From [Mycobacterium] zoologicum (GTDB lineage: Bacteria > Actinomycetota > Actinomycetes > Mycobacteriales > Mycobacteriaceae), in the NCBI RefSeq assembly GCF_020172665.1, contig NZ_CP083985.1, forward strand, positions 876,502 to 940,501: a stretch of 64,000 bases of DNA, written 5' to 3'. The position numbers and the translations under genes are program-made. Shown piece after piece: positions 52,348 through 61,244 of the stretch. How positions within the stretch are numbered: position 1 is the first letter of the stretch; each line of letters opens with the position of its first letter. Under the pieces are notes generated by a model. The model worked only from the letters and a program-made list of their open reading frames with translations. It had not been told where the DNA came from and did no database searches.

Positions 52348-53562
52348 TCAGCGTGGCGGGCGCGCCTGGGTCGTAGACGGAGCCGGAGTGGTCGTAGTCG
52401 AAGGTGCCGGTGTGGTTGAAGGTGCCGGCGTGGTCGTCGGAGAAGGCGCCTGGGTGGTCGGGGCGGGTGTCGTGCCCGTCTTGGTGTCGGCCTCCTCTGC
52501 CTGCGCAGTGGGGAACATCCACTTCCCGGAAAGGATCTCCGGTTTCGGCTGGTAGAGCCGCACCAGGTAGTTCCACCCCGGGGTGATCGGCAGGCAGTTC
52601 GCCACCTCCGACGAGCAGTCACCGAACTGCACGGTTACCGACCCGTCGGCCGCCTTTGTCGCGGTGATGTCGTTGATGGAGTAGGCATCCTGCGGATTCT
52701 CGGTGAAGTAGCCGTTGCGGTTGTAGACGCTGATCGACCAGAACGCCTTCACCGGAACGTCTTTGACCGTCACGCGGTACACCGTGTCGCCGTCGTTGCG
52801 GGACGGGACGACGTTGAGGTAGAGCGCGTCGTTCTCCGGGTTGCCCCCCCACGCCGCAGCGGCCCCGATCAGGTGACGCACCGGGTCGGTGTCGGCCAGG
52901 GTGCCGAACATGCCGCGGGTGTCGGGGACGGTCTCGGCCAGACTCAGCAACGCATCGGTGACCTTCTTCTGGGTGACCGGATCCCAGCGGGGGACGTCGA
53001 AACTGCCGGCGTCGTCCTGGGCCACCGTGATCGCGTCCTGCAGCTCGTGCGCGGCGGCCATGTCGGCGGTGTCCTTGGGGTTGACCAGGATTCGGATCGC
53101 GACCATGACGTAGCGGGTGCCGATGTGCTTCTGGTCCAGGGTGTGCTCGCCGGCGCCGTAGAAGACGTCGGTGACGTACTCGTCCTGGTTGATCACCTGC
53201 GCGGCCATGTAGCGCTCGCCCGGATCGGGCAGCGTGATGGTCACCGGACCGGCCTGCAAGTCGAACACGCCCGCCGAATACAGGGTGTCCCGGTTGGACC
53301 GCACCACCAGTTGCCGGTCGATCGGGGTGACCTCGCGCAGGTGGAAGAACCTGCCGAAGCCGTTCTCGTTGACGACGTTGGTGAACTCCTGGTCGGTCAC
53401 CGCGCGCACGTAGTTGTCCGGCGAGACCAGCACCATGCCGTTCGGGGTACTGCGCGGGCTGGTCAGCGGGTTCGGCCCGGCCTTGGTCACCGTCAGGCCG
53501 CATCCCGCGAGTACCAGGGCCGCTGCCGACGCGCCGAACGCACAAAGCCATCGCTTGGACAT
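52348..53562 (-). CDS. DUF1254/DUF1214 lipoprotein with Thr/Pro tail
   Basis: A 404-residue protein. A lipoprotein signal (AFGASAAALVLAGCGLTV) has the lipidated Cys in LAGC. A DUF1254 region (FHLREVTPIDRQLVVRSNRD, then ITLPDPGERYMAAQVINQDE) and a DUF1214 region (WSISVYNRNGYFTENPQDAY, then PITPGWNYLVRLYQPKPEIL) follow. The last 40 residues are a PTTTPAPSTT-type low-complexity tail suited to cell-wall spanning or O-mannosylation. It is predicted to be anchored in the cell envelope. Function is unknown. It is divergent from a second DUF1214-like gene. Confidence 0.75.
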   Translation of the reverse strand: MSKRWLCAFGASAAALVLAGCGLTVTKAGPNPLTSPRSTPNGMVLVSPDNYVRAVTDQEFTNVVNENGFGRFFHLREVTPIDRQLVVRSNRDTLYSAGVFDLQAGPVTITLPDPGERYMAAQVINQDEYVTDVFYGAGEHTLDQKHIGTRYVMVAIRILVNPKDTADMAAAHELQDAITVAQDDAGSFDVPRWDPVTQKKVTDALLSLAETVPDTRGMFGTLADTDPVRHLIGAAAAWGGNPENDALYLNVVPSRNDGDTVYRVTVKDVPVKAFWSISVYNRNGYFTENPQDAYSINDITATKAADGSVTVQFGDCSSEVANCLPITPGWNYLVRLYQPKPEILSGKWMFPTAQAEEADTKTGTTPAPTTQAPSPTTTPAPSTTPAPSTTTTPAPSTTQARPPR

Positions 53563-53701
53563 GCAGCGCAACCTACCTGGCGGTGTGGGCTCATGTCGGC
53601 ATTGGCGGGCCTGTTGCGCCTCTTCGGGTACGCCCGTATGGTCCCAAATAAGAATCTGCCGTGAGCAATGAGAGAAATTGGTTAACGAGATCGGGGAGTG
53701 C

Positions 53702-55645
53702 GTGACCGTGCGCGTCGAATCGAAACGGGCCCGGCGGCTGTTGACCGCGGCGGCAGTTCTGGGCGGTGCGCTGTCGATGATGGTGGGCACCCCGCTGGCC
53801 ACCGCCGGTGGCTTGGCGCCCGCGGTGCGGTTGACGGCCGGATATCAAGATGCCCTCGATGACCTGCTCGCCGCGATGAAGCAGGCGCAGGCCAACGATC
53901 TGGCGCTGCCCTATGCCTCACCCGGCGACGCGGACACGCTGATGACGATGATCCAGAACACCAACTACCAGTTGATCACCACCGGGTTGTCGCGGGTGAC
54001 CGAGCTGTTCAACGGGGTGTTCTTCCAGTCGCCGGAAGTGGTTGCCGGCAATGTCGCCGACTCGCGCCAGTACTTCGACTACTTCACGCCCGACATCAAC
54101 TACCACGTCACCGCGGGCCTGGCTCCCGGTGCGACCTACGTGCTGAAGGGAACCCTCGGTGGGGCGACCGAGCACATGTCGATCAGCACCATGGCCGTCA
54201 CCGGTGCCACGGCCCACACCATCGAGGATCTCGAGCTCAACCACGGCCTGGTGGTGGACGCCAACGGCAACTTCACCATCTACGTCGGGCCGGAACCACC
54301 GGCGGGTGCGGTCAATTTCCTGGATTCCAGCGACGCCACCGTCGGCGGTGCGGCCTCCCTGCTGATCCGCGACATGACCGGCGACTGGGCCAAGGGCCCG
54401 GCCAGCCTCAGCCTGCAATGCGTGGCCGACTGCCCGCCGTTCTTCTCCATCCCCGCCGGCGGATTCTTCCCCACCGATGGCGGTGGAACCGACGTGCCGG
54501 CCGAGCCGGCCAAGATCGGCTCCGTCGACGACGTGCTGAACATGCTGTTCAGCGCGTTCGCTCAGATCGTCGTCCCGTTCAACCAGCGCAGTATCGAAGG
54601 TGGGGCATCGGTGGGCATGGAGGTGCCCGCCAACACGATGATGAACCTGGCGCCGGAGACCAGCTTCGGAGTCGGTCTGGAGTCCGCGGTGGTCACCGGC
54701 GGCAACTTCGATCTGGATCCCGGTGAGGCACTGGTCTTGAAGCTACCGACCGTGGATGCGGCCTACAGCGGCATCGAGTTGATGAACGTCTACGGCGGCG
54801 CGCTGCCCTATGTCATGGCGCAGACCACCCTCAACGACACGCAGGCGTTCCACTCCGACGACGGCTACACCTATTACGTTGTGAGCGCGACGAATCCGGG
54901 CGTGGCCAACTGGCTCGACACCGGCGGGCTCACCACAGGTGAGATCTTCGCCCGCTACGAGAACGTCACCGACCGTGCCGACGCGATCGGGCTGGGCGTG
55001 GAGGCGCACGTGGTGTCGATGGACGACTTGGCCAACTGGCTGCCGGATGACACCCCCACCGTCAGCCCGGAGGAGTTCGCCGCCGACATGGCCCGGCGGG
55101 TGTTCTCCTACGACTACGCGATGGACATCTCCCGGATCCATGCCCAGCCCGCCTGGGTGCTGCAGCAGCTGGAGCTCAACGCGCTGTCGGCCGTGATGGG
55201 CAAGGACAATTTCGAGTCGGTGTTCGGCATCCAGCCCTCCACCCCGATCGAGCTGCGGTTCACCGACGCGCTGAGCCCGGACTGGGATGCCGTCATGCGC
55301 AGCGTCATGGACCACCCGATGGAGACCCTGACCTCGGTGTGGAACGCCCTGCCGGTGCTGAGCGCCGACATCACCATGCCGATCAGCCTGGCGCTGGCCC
55401 AGGGCGCCATGTCGCTGCTGCTGCCTCAGATGGCACTGACCGCCATCGACGACGCACTGTTCAACCCGAACACCAGCATCCTGGCCGGGCTGCTCAACGC
55501 TCGTGACGACTTCGCGACGGTGATCTTGAGCGGCAACAACGACTGGCCGACCGAGCTCAGTGCGCAGGCCGCTCAGCAGTGGGCGAACATGTCGGATCTG
55601 ATCGCCTCGACGCCGAGCTTCAGCCTGGCCGACCTGTTCGGCTGA
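53702..55645 (+). CDS. Large secreted protein with DUF1214-like region
   Basis: The GTG at 53702 follows GGGGAG and gives 647 residues. A signal peptide (LLTAAAVLGGALSMMVGTPL) leads to a long exported protein. The segment around residues 60-240 (TNYQLITTGLSRVTELFNGV, then GNFTIYVGPEPPAGAVNFLD, then LLIRDMTGDWAKGP) resembles DUF1254/DUF1214 proteins. The rest, including a cysteine pair in LQCVADCPPFF, is not recognised. It is divergent from the lipoprotein gene at 52348, suggesting related exported functions. A TTG at 53678 is an alternative start. Confidence 0.6.
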   Translation: MTVRVESKRARRLLTAAAVLGGALSMMVGTPLATAGGLAPAVRLTAGYQDALDDLLAAMKQAQANDLALPYASPGDADTLMTMIQNTNYQLITTGLSRVTELFNGVFFQSPEVVAGNVADSRQYFDYFTPDINYHVTAGLAPGATYVLKGTLGGATEHMSISTMAVTGATAHTIEDLELNHGLVVDANGNFTIYVGPEPPAGAVNFLDSSDATVGGAASLLIRDMTGDWAKGPASLSLQCVADCPPFFSIPAGGFFPTDGGGTDVPAEPAKIGSVDDVLNMLFSAFAQIVVPFNQRSIEGGASVGMEVPANTMMNLAPETSFGVGLESAVVTGGNFDLDPGEALVLKLPTVDAAYSGIELMNVYGGALPYVMAQTTLNDTQAFHSDDGYTYYVVSATNPGVANWLDTGGLTTGEIFARYENVTDRADAIGLGVEAHVVSMDDLANWLPDDTPTVSPEEFAADMARRVFSYDYAMDISRIHAQPAWVLQQLELNALSAVMGKDNFESVFGIQPSTPIELRFTDALSPDWDAVMRSVMDHPMETLTSVWNALPVLSADITMPISLALAQGAMSLLLPQMALTAIDDALFNPNTSILAGLLNARDDFATVILSGNNDWPTELSAQAAQQWANMSDLIASTPSFSLADLFG

Positions 55646-55666
55646 GCCCACGGGTGGGCGAGTCTG

Positions 55667-55696
55667 TTGACTTGCTGTGGCTTTGAATCGCATTAG
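55667..55696 (+). promoter_or_regulatory. Candidate promoter of the secreted phosphoesterase gene
   Basis: TTGACT (55667-55672) is followed after 18 bases by CATTAG (55691-55696). The transcript would have a leader of about 40 bases before the ATG at 55742. The -10 match is weak. Confidence 0.3.
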
Positions 55697-55741
55697 CTGG
55701 AGCTTCTTGACGTCCTAGTGGCACCTGAGGATTGTCGAATC

Positions 55742-57520
55742 ATGACTCTTGGGCGTCTCAGGATAGGAATGACGGGCGCGGTCAGTGCCTTTGTGGCGCT
55801 GGGACTGGGACAGCTGTCGTCAGCGCCCGACGCCCATGCTGACGACTTCGACATGCTCATCGACCAGGTCCTCAATTCGATGACGAGTTTCCTGGAGCTC
55901 GACTCGGTCAGCGCGGTGTTGGGTTCGCAGACGGACACCGAGCTCATCAGCTGGCTCAACAGCCTTGACCCGGTTGGCGCCGCCAGCGTCGACGCGCAGG
56001 CGATGAGCCAGAACCTGTTGGTGAACCCCAGTTTTGAGACGGCCGATCCGTCCGGGTCGGGTTACAGCGGGGTGACCATCCCGGGCTGGACCGAGACGGG
56101 CACCCCGACCGTGATCGCCTACGGCACCCCGATGGGCTACCCGTCGCCGGTGTCGACTCCCATTCCGGCGTGGACGAGCTTTCCGCTGACCGCGCCCCCG
56201 GGCGCCGGTGACAACTTCGCCGGCGGGGGACCGGTCGCCACGTCGAGCATCAGCCAGACCGTCGACGTCGCCGGCGCGGCCGGAACGCCGTATGCGCTGA
56301 GTGCGGATCTTGGCGGCCAGGGCTGGGACCCGTCCTCGGCCGGGGTTCAGGTCACCTTCTACGACGCCAACGGCGCCGTGGTCGGTACCGGGTCGCTCGC
56401 GCCGGTCTCGGTATGGGATCGCTGGGGCTTCACCGGGTTTGAGGACCGCTCCACCACCGGGACGGTTCCCGAGGGCGCCGTCTCCGCACAGGTGACCACG
56501 ACCTTCACCGACCGGAACGCGGCCCTGGGCAACTACAACGGCGCCTACGCCGACAACGAGTCGTTCACCGTGGGCGATCCCAGCCTGACCGCCGCGACGC
56601 TGGTCGCGCCGACGTCCGATGTCGGACAACTGGACCACGTGTTCGTCATCTACATGGAGAACAAGGGTGCCGCCGACATCGTCGGCAGTCCCAACGCGCC
56701 GTACATGAACAGCCTGATCAACACCTATGGCTATGGCGACAACTACTACGCACTGGGCCACCCCAGCGACCCCAACTACTTCCGGATCCTGGGCGGCTCG
56801 GACTTCGGCATGGACTACAACGCCGGCTTGAACACCATCGACGCGCCGAACCTCATGCAGGAAATGGACCAGGCGGGCGTCTCGTGGGCCGGTTACGCGC
56901 AGAGCATGCCGACGGCGGGTGACCTGACGGCATCGGGTGACTACTCGCCCGACCAGCTGCCCTTTGCCGACTTCAGCTACGTCTACGGCAACACCCCTGA
57001 CTACCTGCAGGACCACCTGCTTCCGCTGACGCAGTTGTCCACCGACCTCGCTGACCCGAGCAAGTTCCCCGGATTCACCTGGATCGCCGCCAACGAGGAC
57101 AACAACGGGGAGGGCCCGGTCGACTCGCTCAGTGGCGTCCTGCAGTTCATCGCCACCCAGCTTGGAGACCACCAGTACAACGTCGCGGCCGCCGACCAGT
57201 TCGTCCAGCAGGAGGTCTCCACCATCGAGAGCTCGAAGACGTGGACGGACCCGAACGAGCGGGACGTCATCATCCTGACCACTGACGAGGACAACAACAA
57301 CCTGTCACTTGGCTTCGGCAACCAGGGCAATAACGTTCCGATGATCGTCATCCCGAACGCGGGCGCGGTCTCGGCGGGCGGCATGGAATCCGGTCACTTC
57401 ACCACCGACGACTACTACAACGAGTACAGCGTTATGGCCACCATCGAACAGGCCTTGGGTCTGGCCCCGCTCACCGATAACGACACCTACGCCTCACCCA
57501 TGAACGCGTTCTGGAAGTAG
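55742..57520 (+). CDS. Secreted phosphoesterase (PF04185-type) with N-terminal jelly-roll-like domain
   Basis: The ATG at 55742 gives 592 residues with a signal peptide (MTGAVSAFVALGLGQLSSAP, cleaved near AHA). Residues about 90-280 start NLLVNPSFETADPSGSGYSG, the opening of DUF642/carbohydrate-binding-like beta domains. Residues about 295-590 form the phosphoesterase domain: LDHVFVIYMENKGAADIVGS, DYNAGLNTIDAPNLMQEMDQ, DVIILTTDEDNNNLSLGFGN with metal-binding acidic residues, and SGHFTTDDYYNEYSVMATIE with a conserved His. It is related to acid phosphatase and phospholipase C. The substrate, possibly a cell-surface phosphoester, is inferred. Confidence 0.8.
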   Translation: MTLGRLRIGMTGAVSAFVALGLGQLSSAPDAHADDFDMLIDQVLNSMTSFLELDSVSAVLGSQTDTELISWLNSLDPVGAASVDAQAMSQNLLVNPSFETADPSGSGYSGVTIPGWTETGTPTVIAYGTPMGYPSPVSTPIPAWTSFPLTAPPGAGDNFAGGGPVATSSISQTVDVAGAAGTPYALSADLGGQGWDPSSAGVQVTFYDANGAVVGTGSLAPVSVWDRWGFTGFEDRSTTGTVPEGAVSAQVTTTFTDRNAALGNYNGAYADNESFTVGDPSLTAATLVAPTSDVGQLDHVFVIYMENKGAADIVGSPNAPYMNSLINTYGYGDNYYALGHPSDPNYFRILGGSDFGMDYNAGLNTIDAPNLMQEMDQAGVSWAGYAQSMPTAGDLTASGDYSPDQLPFADFSYVYGNTPDYLQDHLLPLTQLSTDLADPSKFPGFTWIAANEDNNGEGPVDSLSGVLQFIATQLGDHQYNVAAADQFVQQEVSTIESSKTWTDPNERDVIILTTDEDNNNLSLGFGNQGNNVPMIVIPNAGAVSAGGMESGHFTTDDYYNEYSVMATIEQALGLAPLTDNDTYASPMNAFWK

Positions 57521-57546
57521 TGGTAGATCGTTGCCTACGTCCGTGG

Positions 57547-58047
57547 TCAATTCGATTTGGGGCCAGTGTGTTTGACGAGCAGTTCACGCAACGTGGGCAG
57601 GACACGGCGATCTTTGGGTCGGTCGGCTGCGGTCTTGGATCGGATGATGTCGGCCAGTGAGGCGATGTGCACGGTGATGCCGTAGAGCTGGGCAGCGGTC
57701 GCGTCGCGGCGGAGGTCGGTGTATCCGTGGGTTCCCGACGGTTGCAATGCCAGGTCCAGGTCGCCGGCGTCGGTTTGTAGGTTCCATGTCTGGACCGATG
57801 CCAGGCGGTCGGCGTCGTAGGCGAACGGCAGGCCTTCGAGGACGTCTTCAGTCCGGAATTTTGCATTGACCTCGCGAAGTGCATCGGCGAGGCGGCTCAG
57901 GTTGGCGCGGTCGGTGGCCGGTGTGATGTCGGCGTCTTCGGTGGGGAACGGGGAGCCGTGATAGACCGCGGCCAGGCCGCCGATGAGGACATAGATCACG
58001 TGATGGCGGTTCAGCACGTCAAGCAAGCGGGGGAGGTCGAGTTCCAT
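57547..58047 (-). CDS. Nucleotidyltransferase-like toxin-type protein
   Basis: A 166-residue minimal nucleotidyltransferase-fold protein (AbiEii/DUF6036-like). The core is YVLIGGLAAVYHGSPFPTED, with the GG motif at residues 23-24 and metal-binding Asp38 and Asp40 (TEDAD). A third acidic strand is GDLDLAL (residues 95-101), and a family motif DIIRSKTAADRPKDRRVL follows. It overlaps the XRE regulator stop by one base (TAATG). The pair has the layout of type II/IV toxin-antitoxin cassettes; which gene is toxic is inferred. Confidence 0.7.
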   Translation of the reverse strand: MELDLPRLLDVLNRHHVIYVLIGGLAAVYHGSPFPTEDADITPATDRANLSRLADALREVNAKFRTEDVLEGLPFAYDADRLASVQTWNLQTDAGDLDLALQPSGTHGYTDLRRDATAAQLYGITVHIASLADIIRSKTAADRPKDRRVLPTLRELLVKHTGPKSN

Positions 58048-58367
58048 TACTTGGTGCCGGTCTGCCTCAGATGGTGCAACTGCCTGGCCAGTCGTGCGTG
58101 GCGATCGAGTCGTTGTTGACCTGTGAGCCCGGCCAGGCGCGCGGCCTGGGCCATGTCACTGTCGTCACGTTCGACGATCGAGAGTTCAAGGTCCAAGCCG
58201 CACAAGCGGATTAGACGGATGACATCTTCGAGGCTGACGGCGGTACGGCCAGATTCCCATCGAGCGATGGCGGGCTGAGCGGTGTCGGCGCGTTCGGCGA
58301 GTTGCCGCTGGGTAAGGTTGGCGCGGCGTCGAGCTTCGCGGATCAGGTCTCCTCCGTATGACCCCAT
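58047..58367 (-). CDS. XRE-family HTH regulator, antitoxin-type
   Basis: A 106-residue protein with an N-terminal helix-turn-helix: DLIREARRRANLTQRQLAER, then ADTAQPAIARWESGRTAVSL, then EDVIRLIRLCGLDLELSIVE. The C-terminal helix is basic. It is translationally coupled to the nucleotidyltransferase gene. The promoter contains a palindromic site overlapping its -10, which suggests autoregulation. The ATG at 58367 is 6 bases after the -10, so the transcript is probably leaderless. Confidence 0.75.
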   Translation of the reverse strand: MGSYGGDLIREARRRANLTQRQLAERADTAQPAIARWESGRTAVSLEDVIRLIRLCGLDLELSIVERDDSDMAQAARLAGLTGQQRLDRHARLARQLHHLRQTGTK

Positions 58368-58373
58368 ACAGCG

Positions 58374-58392
58374 AATATAACAGTTCTGTTAT
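58374..58392 (-). promoter_or_regulatory. Leaderless promoter with overlapping palindromic operator
   Basis: On the minus strand TATATT (58379-58374) is a -10 whose predicted start lies on the ATG at 58367. The inverted repeat ATAACAG-AA-CTGTTAT (58392-58377) has perfect 7-base arms and covers the upstream edge of the -10. It is the expected position for self-repression by the XRE protein. Confidence 0.6.
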
Positions 58393-58444
58393 GGCGATAC
58401 GCGCGAGCGGTGCCGGGTTCTTGCTGGTAGACAGTGGTAGAGAG

Positions 58445-58517
58445 TGCCCCCGGCAGGATTCGAACCTGCGACACCGGCTTTAGGAGAGCCGTGCTCTATC
58501 CCCTGAGCTACGGGGGC
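58445..58517 (-). tRNA. tRNA-Arg (CCT anticodon)
   Basis: A complete 73-base cloverleaf on the minus strand. The acceptor stem GCCCCCG pairs with CGGGGGC, with discriminator A. D-arm sequence is AGCTCAGGGGATAGAGC. The anticodon stem-loop CGGCT-CTCCTAA-AGCCG has anticodon CCT. The T-arm is GCAGG-TTCGAAT-CCTGC. CCA is not encoded. The gene separates the toxin-antitoxin-like pair from the mobile-element-like module. Confidence 0.95.
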
Positions 58518-58737
58518 GGGGGACGTCTTTGAATACCTGACTAAAATCCCGCCGATCGGCGTGACACCAGCGGATTCTAGCGGTGTCCGGGGCGTCCCGG
58601 TGCCATTCCGGACGGGCCAATACAAAGTGGCGGCCGGTCACGGTGTGGCGGGTGTGAGTTTAGCTGGCATGACAAATGCCACGCGACGTCTGGGCGGCCG
58701 TGGTCGACGTGCGATGACCATCGTCGTGGTAACAGCG

Positions 58738-60165
58738 TTAGGCGGCTCGCTCTTCGGGTTGTCGTCGTCGGTGCAGATAGGCTGCGATGGCGTTGCGGCC
58801 GATGGCGAATCCGAGCATGACGGTCAGTTGTCGCACGGCGCTGTAGGCGATCATGCGTCCGCCGTAGAGGGTACGGTCGAGGGTGTTGTTCAGCGATTCG
58901 CTATCTTCACGCCAGCCGTAGCAGCGGTCGTAGACACTCTCGCCGTCATCGGTCTTGACGTGCTGGCGCAGGTGTTCGGCGCGGTTGTGGCCGCGGGCGC
59001 AGTCCTCGGCGGTGGTGTCGATGCGTTCGCGGTGCACGGTGCCGCACGACGGGGTCGCGAATTCCAGATACCAGCGGTGGCTACCGTCGGCGTTGCGGCG
59101 GGAGAAGATCTTGCTGGTCGGGCAGGTCTGGAGGTGTTTGTGTCCGGTGTCGAGGACCTGCCGCTCGCAGATGCGGCCATCGGCGGTCCACAGCTCGTGG
59201 GACTCGCCGCATTTGCAGTCAATGCGGTCGAGTGCGGTGGGCTTTCGGGTGCCATCGTGCACCGGTGAGAGCACGGTGAGACCGCGTTTCATGCAGTGGT
59301 CGATGTGCTTACCGCGGAATGCCCCGTCGTAGCAGACGCCGTCGCAGCGGCTGTCTGGGTCGGCGATGACGCGGTCGATCATGTCCACGGCGATGCGGGC
59401 TTCACCGCCGTAGCCCTTGCCCGCCGGCACGGCGTCGACGTCGAGGACCACACGGTTGTTGCGGACGTTGTCCGGTCGGGTGCCGAGTAGCACGAATTTG
59501 GTGCCCCAACGAAATTCGCTGTCATATTCGCCGTTTTGGACCTCGATACCGGCGTGCACGGTGCGTCCGCCCTGTTCGGCCCACCGCTCGGCGGTGATCT
59601 TGCGGACCGGCGCGGCCACCACGGTGCCATCGCCGACGACGTATTGTCCGCGGGCGGGATCGGTGTGCGACACCGTAGCGGCGGGGTCCAGGCAGCCGAG
59701 CTCGATGGCCAACCGGCGGGCCAAAGGCCGGAACGCGTCGAGCAGCTCGTTGGCGTGCTCGTCGAGCAGGTGTTGGGCGTAGTTGTGGTGCCAGCGCTGC
59801 GGGGGGCACCGCCGTGCTTTCGGTGCGTGATGGGCAGCGGCGTGATGGCGGATCGAACGCCAGTAGGCGGGGTGAGCCATCGCGCGGGCGGCTTTGCTGT
59901 GTGAGCCCAACACCCCGGCCAGCGCCTTGTGCAGCACATACACCCAGGACGGATAGTGCGGGAGCCGACCCGGAGTGCCAGGCTCATGCACGGGCAGCGT
60001 TTCAGCAAGTCGATAGATGAGTTCGCTGGACGCGACGGCTTCGATGGTGTCGATCTCGAGCAGGGTGAGATCCATCGGTGTGGCGATCCGGTGCAGCTGA
60101 CGCTGCTGAATCCGCCCGGCGCCATAGGCGTCGGCCTGGTCGGGCGTCGCGGGTTTCCTGCTCAC
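58738..60165 (-). mobile_element. DDE-type transposase-like protein
   Basis: A 475-residue protein. A helical N-terminal region includes LPHYPSWVYVLHKALAGVLG. An RNase H-like core has candidate acidic residues at Asp179 (VVGDGTVVAAPVRK), Asp280 (GVCYDGAFRGKHID) and Glu420/423 (REDSESLNNTLDRTL). Between the second and third lies a Cys-rich insert (DCKCGESHELW, then ICERQ, then TCPTSKIF) suggesting a zinc ribbon. Architecture fits a transposase of an unnamed IS group. It is 6 bases downstream of the recombinase-like gene. I could not see clear terminal inverted repeats. Confidence 0.65.
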
Positions 60166-60171
60166 GGCGGA

Positions 60172-61116
60172 TCACCCCCCGTCGTGCCAGTCGTAGCCGA
60201 TCAGCGCCGCGGTGGCGTCCAGCGACGACGCGCCGACGCGGTGGGCGGCATCTTCGATCCGGCCGGTTCGGTCGAACTCACGTCGGGCGGCATAAGCGGT
60301 CAGCGATGCGGGACGGATGCCCGAGTCCTCGGAGAGCCCGGCGCGGGACAGGATGTCGCGCACCGTGACGCAGACGCGGGCTTGTTTATGGGCGTCGCTG
60401 CCGCCGGCGGCGGTGCACAACACCGGCGACGCGGCCGATGTAGGTAGTGGGCCGGTGAGGTAGTCGGCGCGTTCAGCGAGCACCCGCACCGACCAGGTGT
60501 CCAGCGGCAACACGCGCGGGCGGTGTTTGCGCGATCCGTGCGCCCCTACGGTCGCGGTCTGTGGGTCGATGTCGGCGGCGCTGATGTGCCCCAGCTCGGA
60601 GGTGTGCGCGCCGGCGAGCAGCAACGCGGCGGTGGCGGCGTGGCGGGTCGGGGTGGCGTGTTCGGCGAATAGCCGCACCAGGGCGGCCTCGTCATTGGAG
60701 AGTGGCCGCTGTGGGGACGATTGCCGGGCGGGAACGTCGATGTCGGTAGTGGGGTCATCGAGGGTCAACCGCAGACGACGGGCGCTGCGGTAGAACGCCC
60801 GAAGTGCTGCGCGCCGGTTATGCATCGTTGCAACCGCCGCGTCTGACACGCAGCCATGCCGGGCCCGTCCTTTGGCGGCAACGAATTTCGCGACCAGCGC
60901 CGCATCGACGGCGGCCAGCGTGGTGGTGTCGTGGGCGGCGGCGAAGCGGGCGAACCGGCGCAGCAGCAACCCGAACTTGTCCAGGGTCTGCGCGGCCAGC
61001 ACGCCGTCGTCGATCCAGGCGCCGATCACCGTCTGCACGGCCGTGTCTAGGCTGCCGTCAGCCATGGCGGGCCCCCAGCGCAACGGCAGGGTCAGCTGCT
61101 CGCCGGCGCTCACCAT
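60172..61116 (-). CDS. Tyrosine-recombinase-like protein lacking catalytic residues
   Basis: The ATG at 61116 gives 314 residues. An N-terminal SAM-like core-binding domain (LDKFGLLLRRFARFAAAHDT, then HNRRAALRAFYRSARRLRLT) is followed by a phage-integrase-type catalytic fold. Box I normally contains Arg in LRxSEL; here it is AGAHTSELGHIS. The HxLRH box reads PASLTAYAAR, the LGHxS box reads VGASSLDATAAL, and no Tyr sits at the nucleophile position. It probably binds DNA without cutting. It is co-transcribed with the transposase-like gene. Confidence 0.6.
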   Translation of the reverse strand: MVSAGEQLTLPLRWGPAMADGSLDTAVQTVIGAWIDDGVLAAQTLDKFGLLLRRFARFAAAHDTTTLAAVDAALVAKFVAAKGRARHGCVSDAAVATMHNRRAALRAFYRSARRLRLTLDDPTTDIDVPARQSSPQRPLSNDEAALVRLFAEHATPTRHAATAALLLAGAHTSELGHISAADIDPQTATVGAHGSRKHRPRVLPLDTWSVRVLAERADYLTGPLPTSAASPVLCTAAGGSDAHKQARVCVTVRDILSRAGLSEDSGIRPASLTAYAARREFDRTGRIEDAAHRVGASSLDATAALIGYDWHDGG

Positions 61117-61244
61117 GGCGCGGCACCTTCGATGACTGGTTGTGCACGTCGCCTCCGTCCATATCGGTGCATGTATGCACCATTTGAGCAGAGGGGTCTG
61201 ACAAGTCGTGCCGGTGCGACGGCATCGGCGGTTATCGTGGGCGC

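Noticed and set aside
58445..58517. Duplicate attachment site derived from the tRNA 3' end
   Set aside because: I looked for another copy of the T-arm/acceptor sequence within the accessory region and saw none, so a tRNA-integrated element is not demonstrated in this window.
58518..58737. Transposon end between tRNA-Arg and the transposase-like gene
   Set aside because: A small palindrome (TGGCAT-GACAA-ATGCCA near 58664) is present, but no matching inverted repeat was found beyond the recombinase gene, so no element boundary is called.
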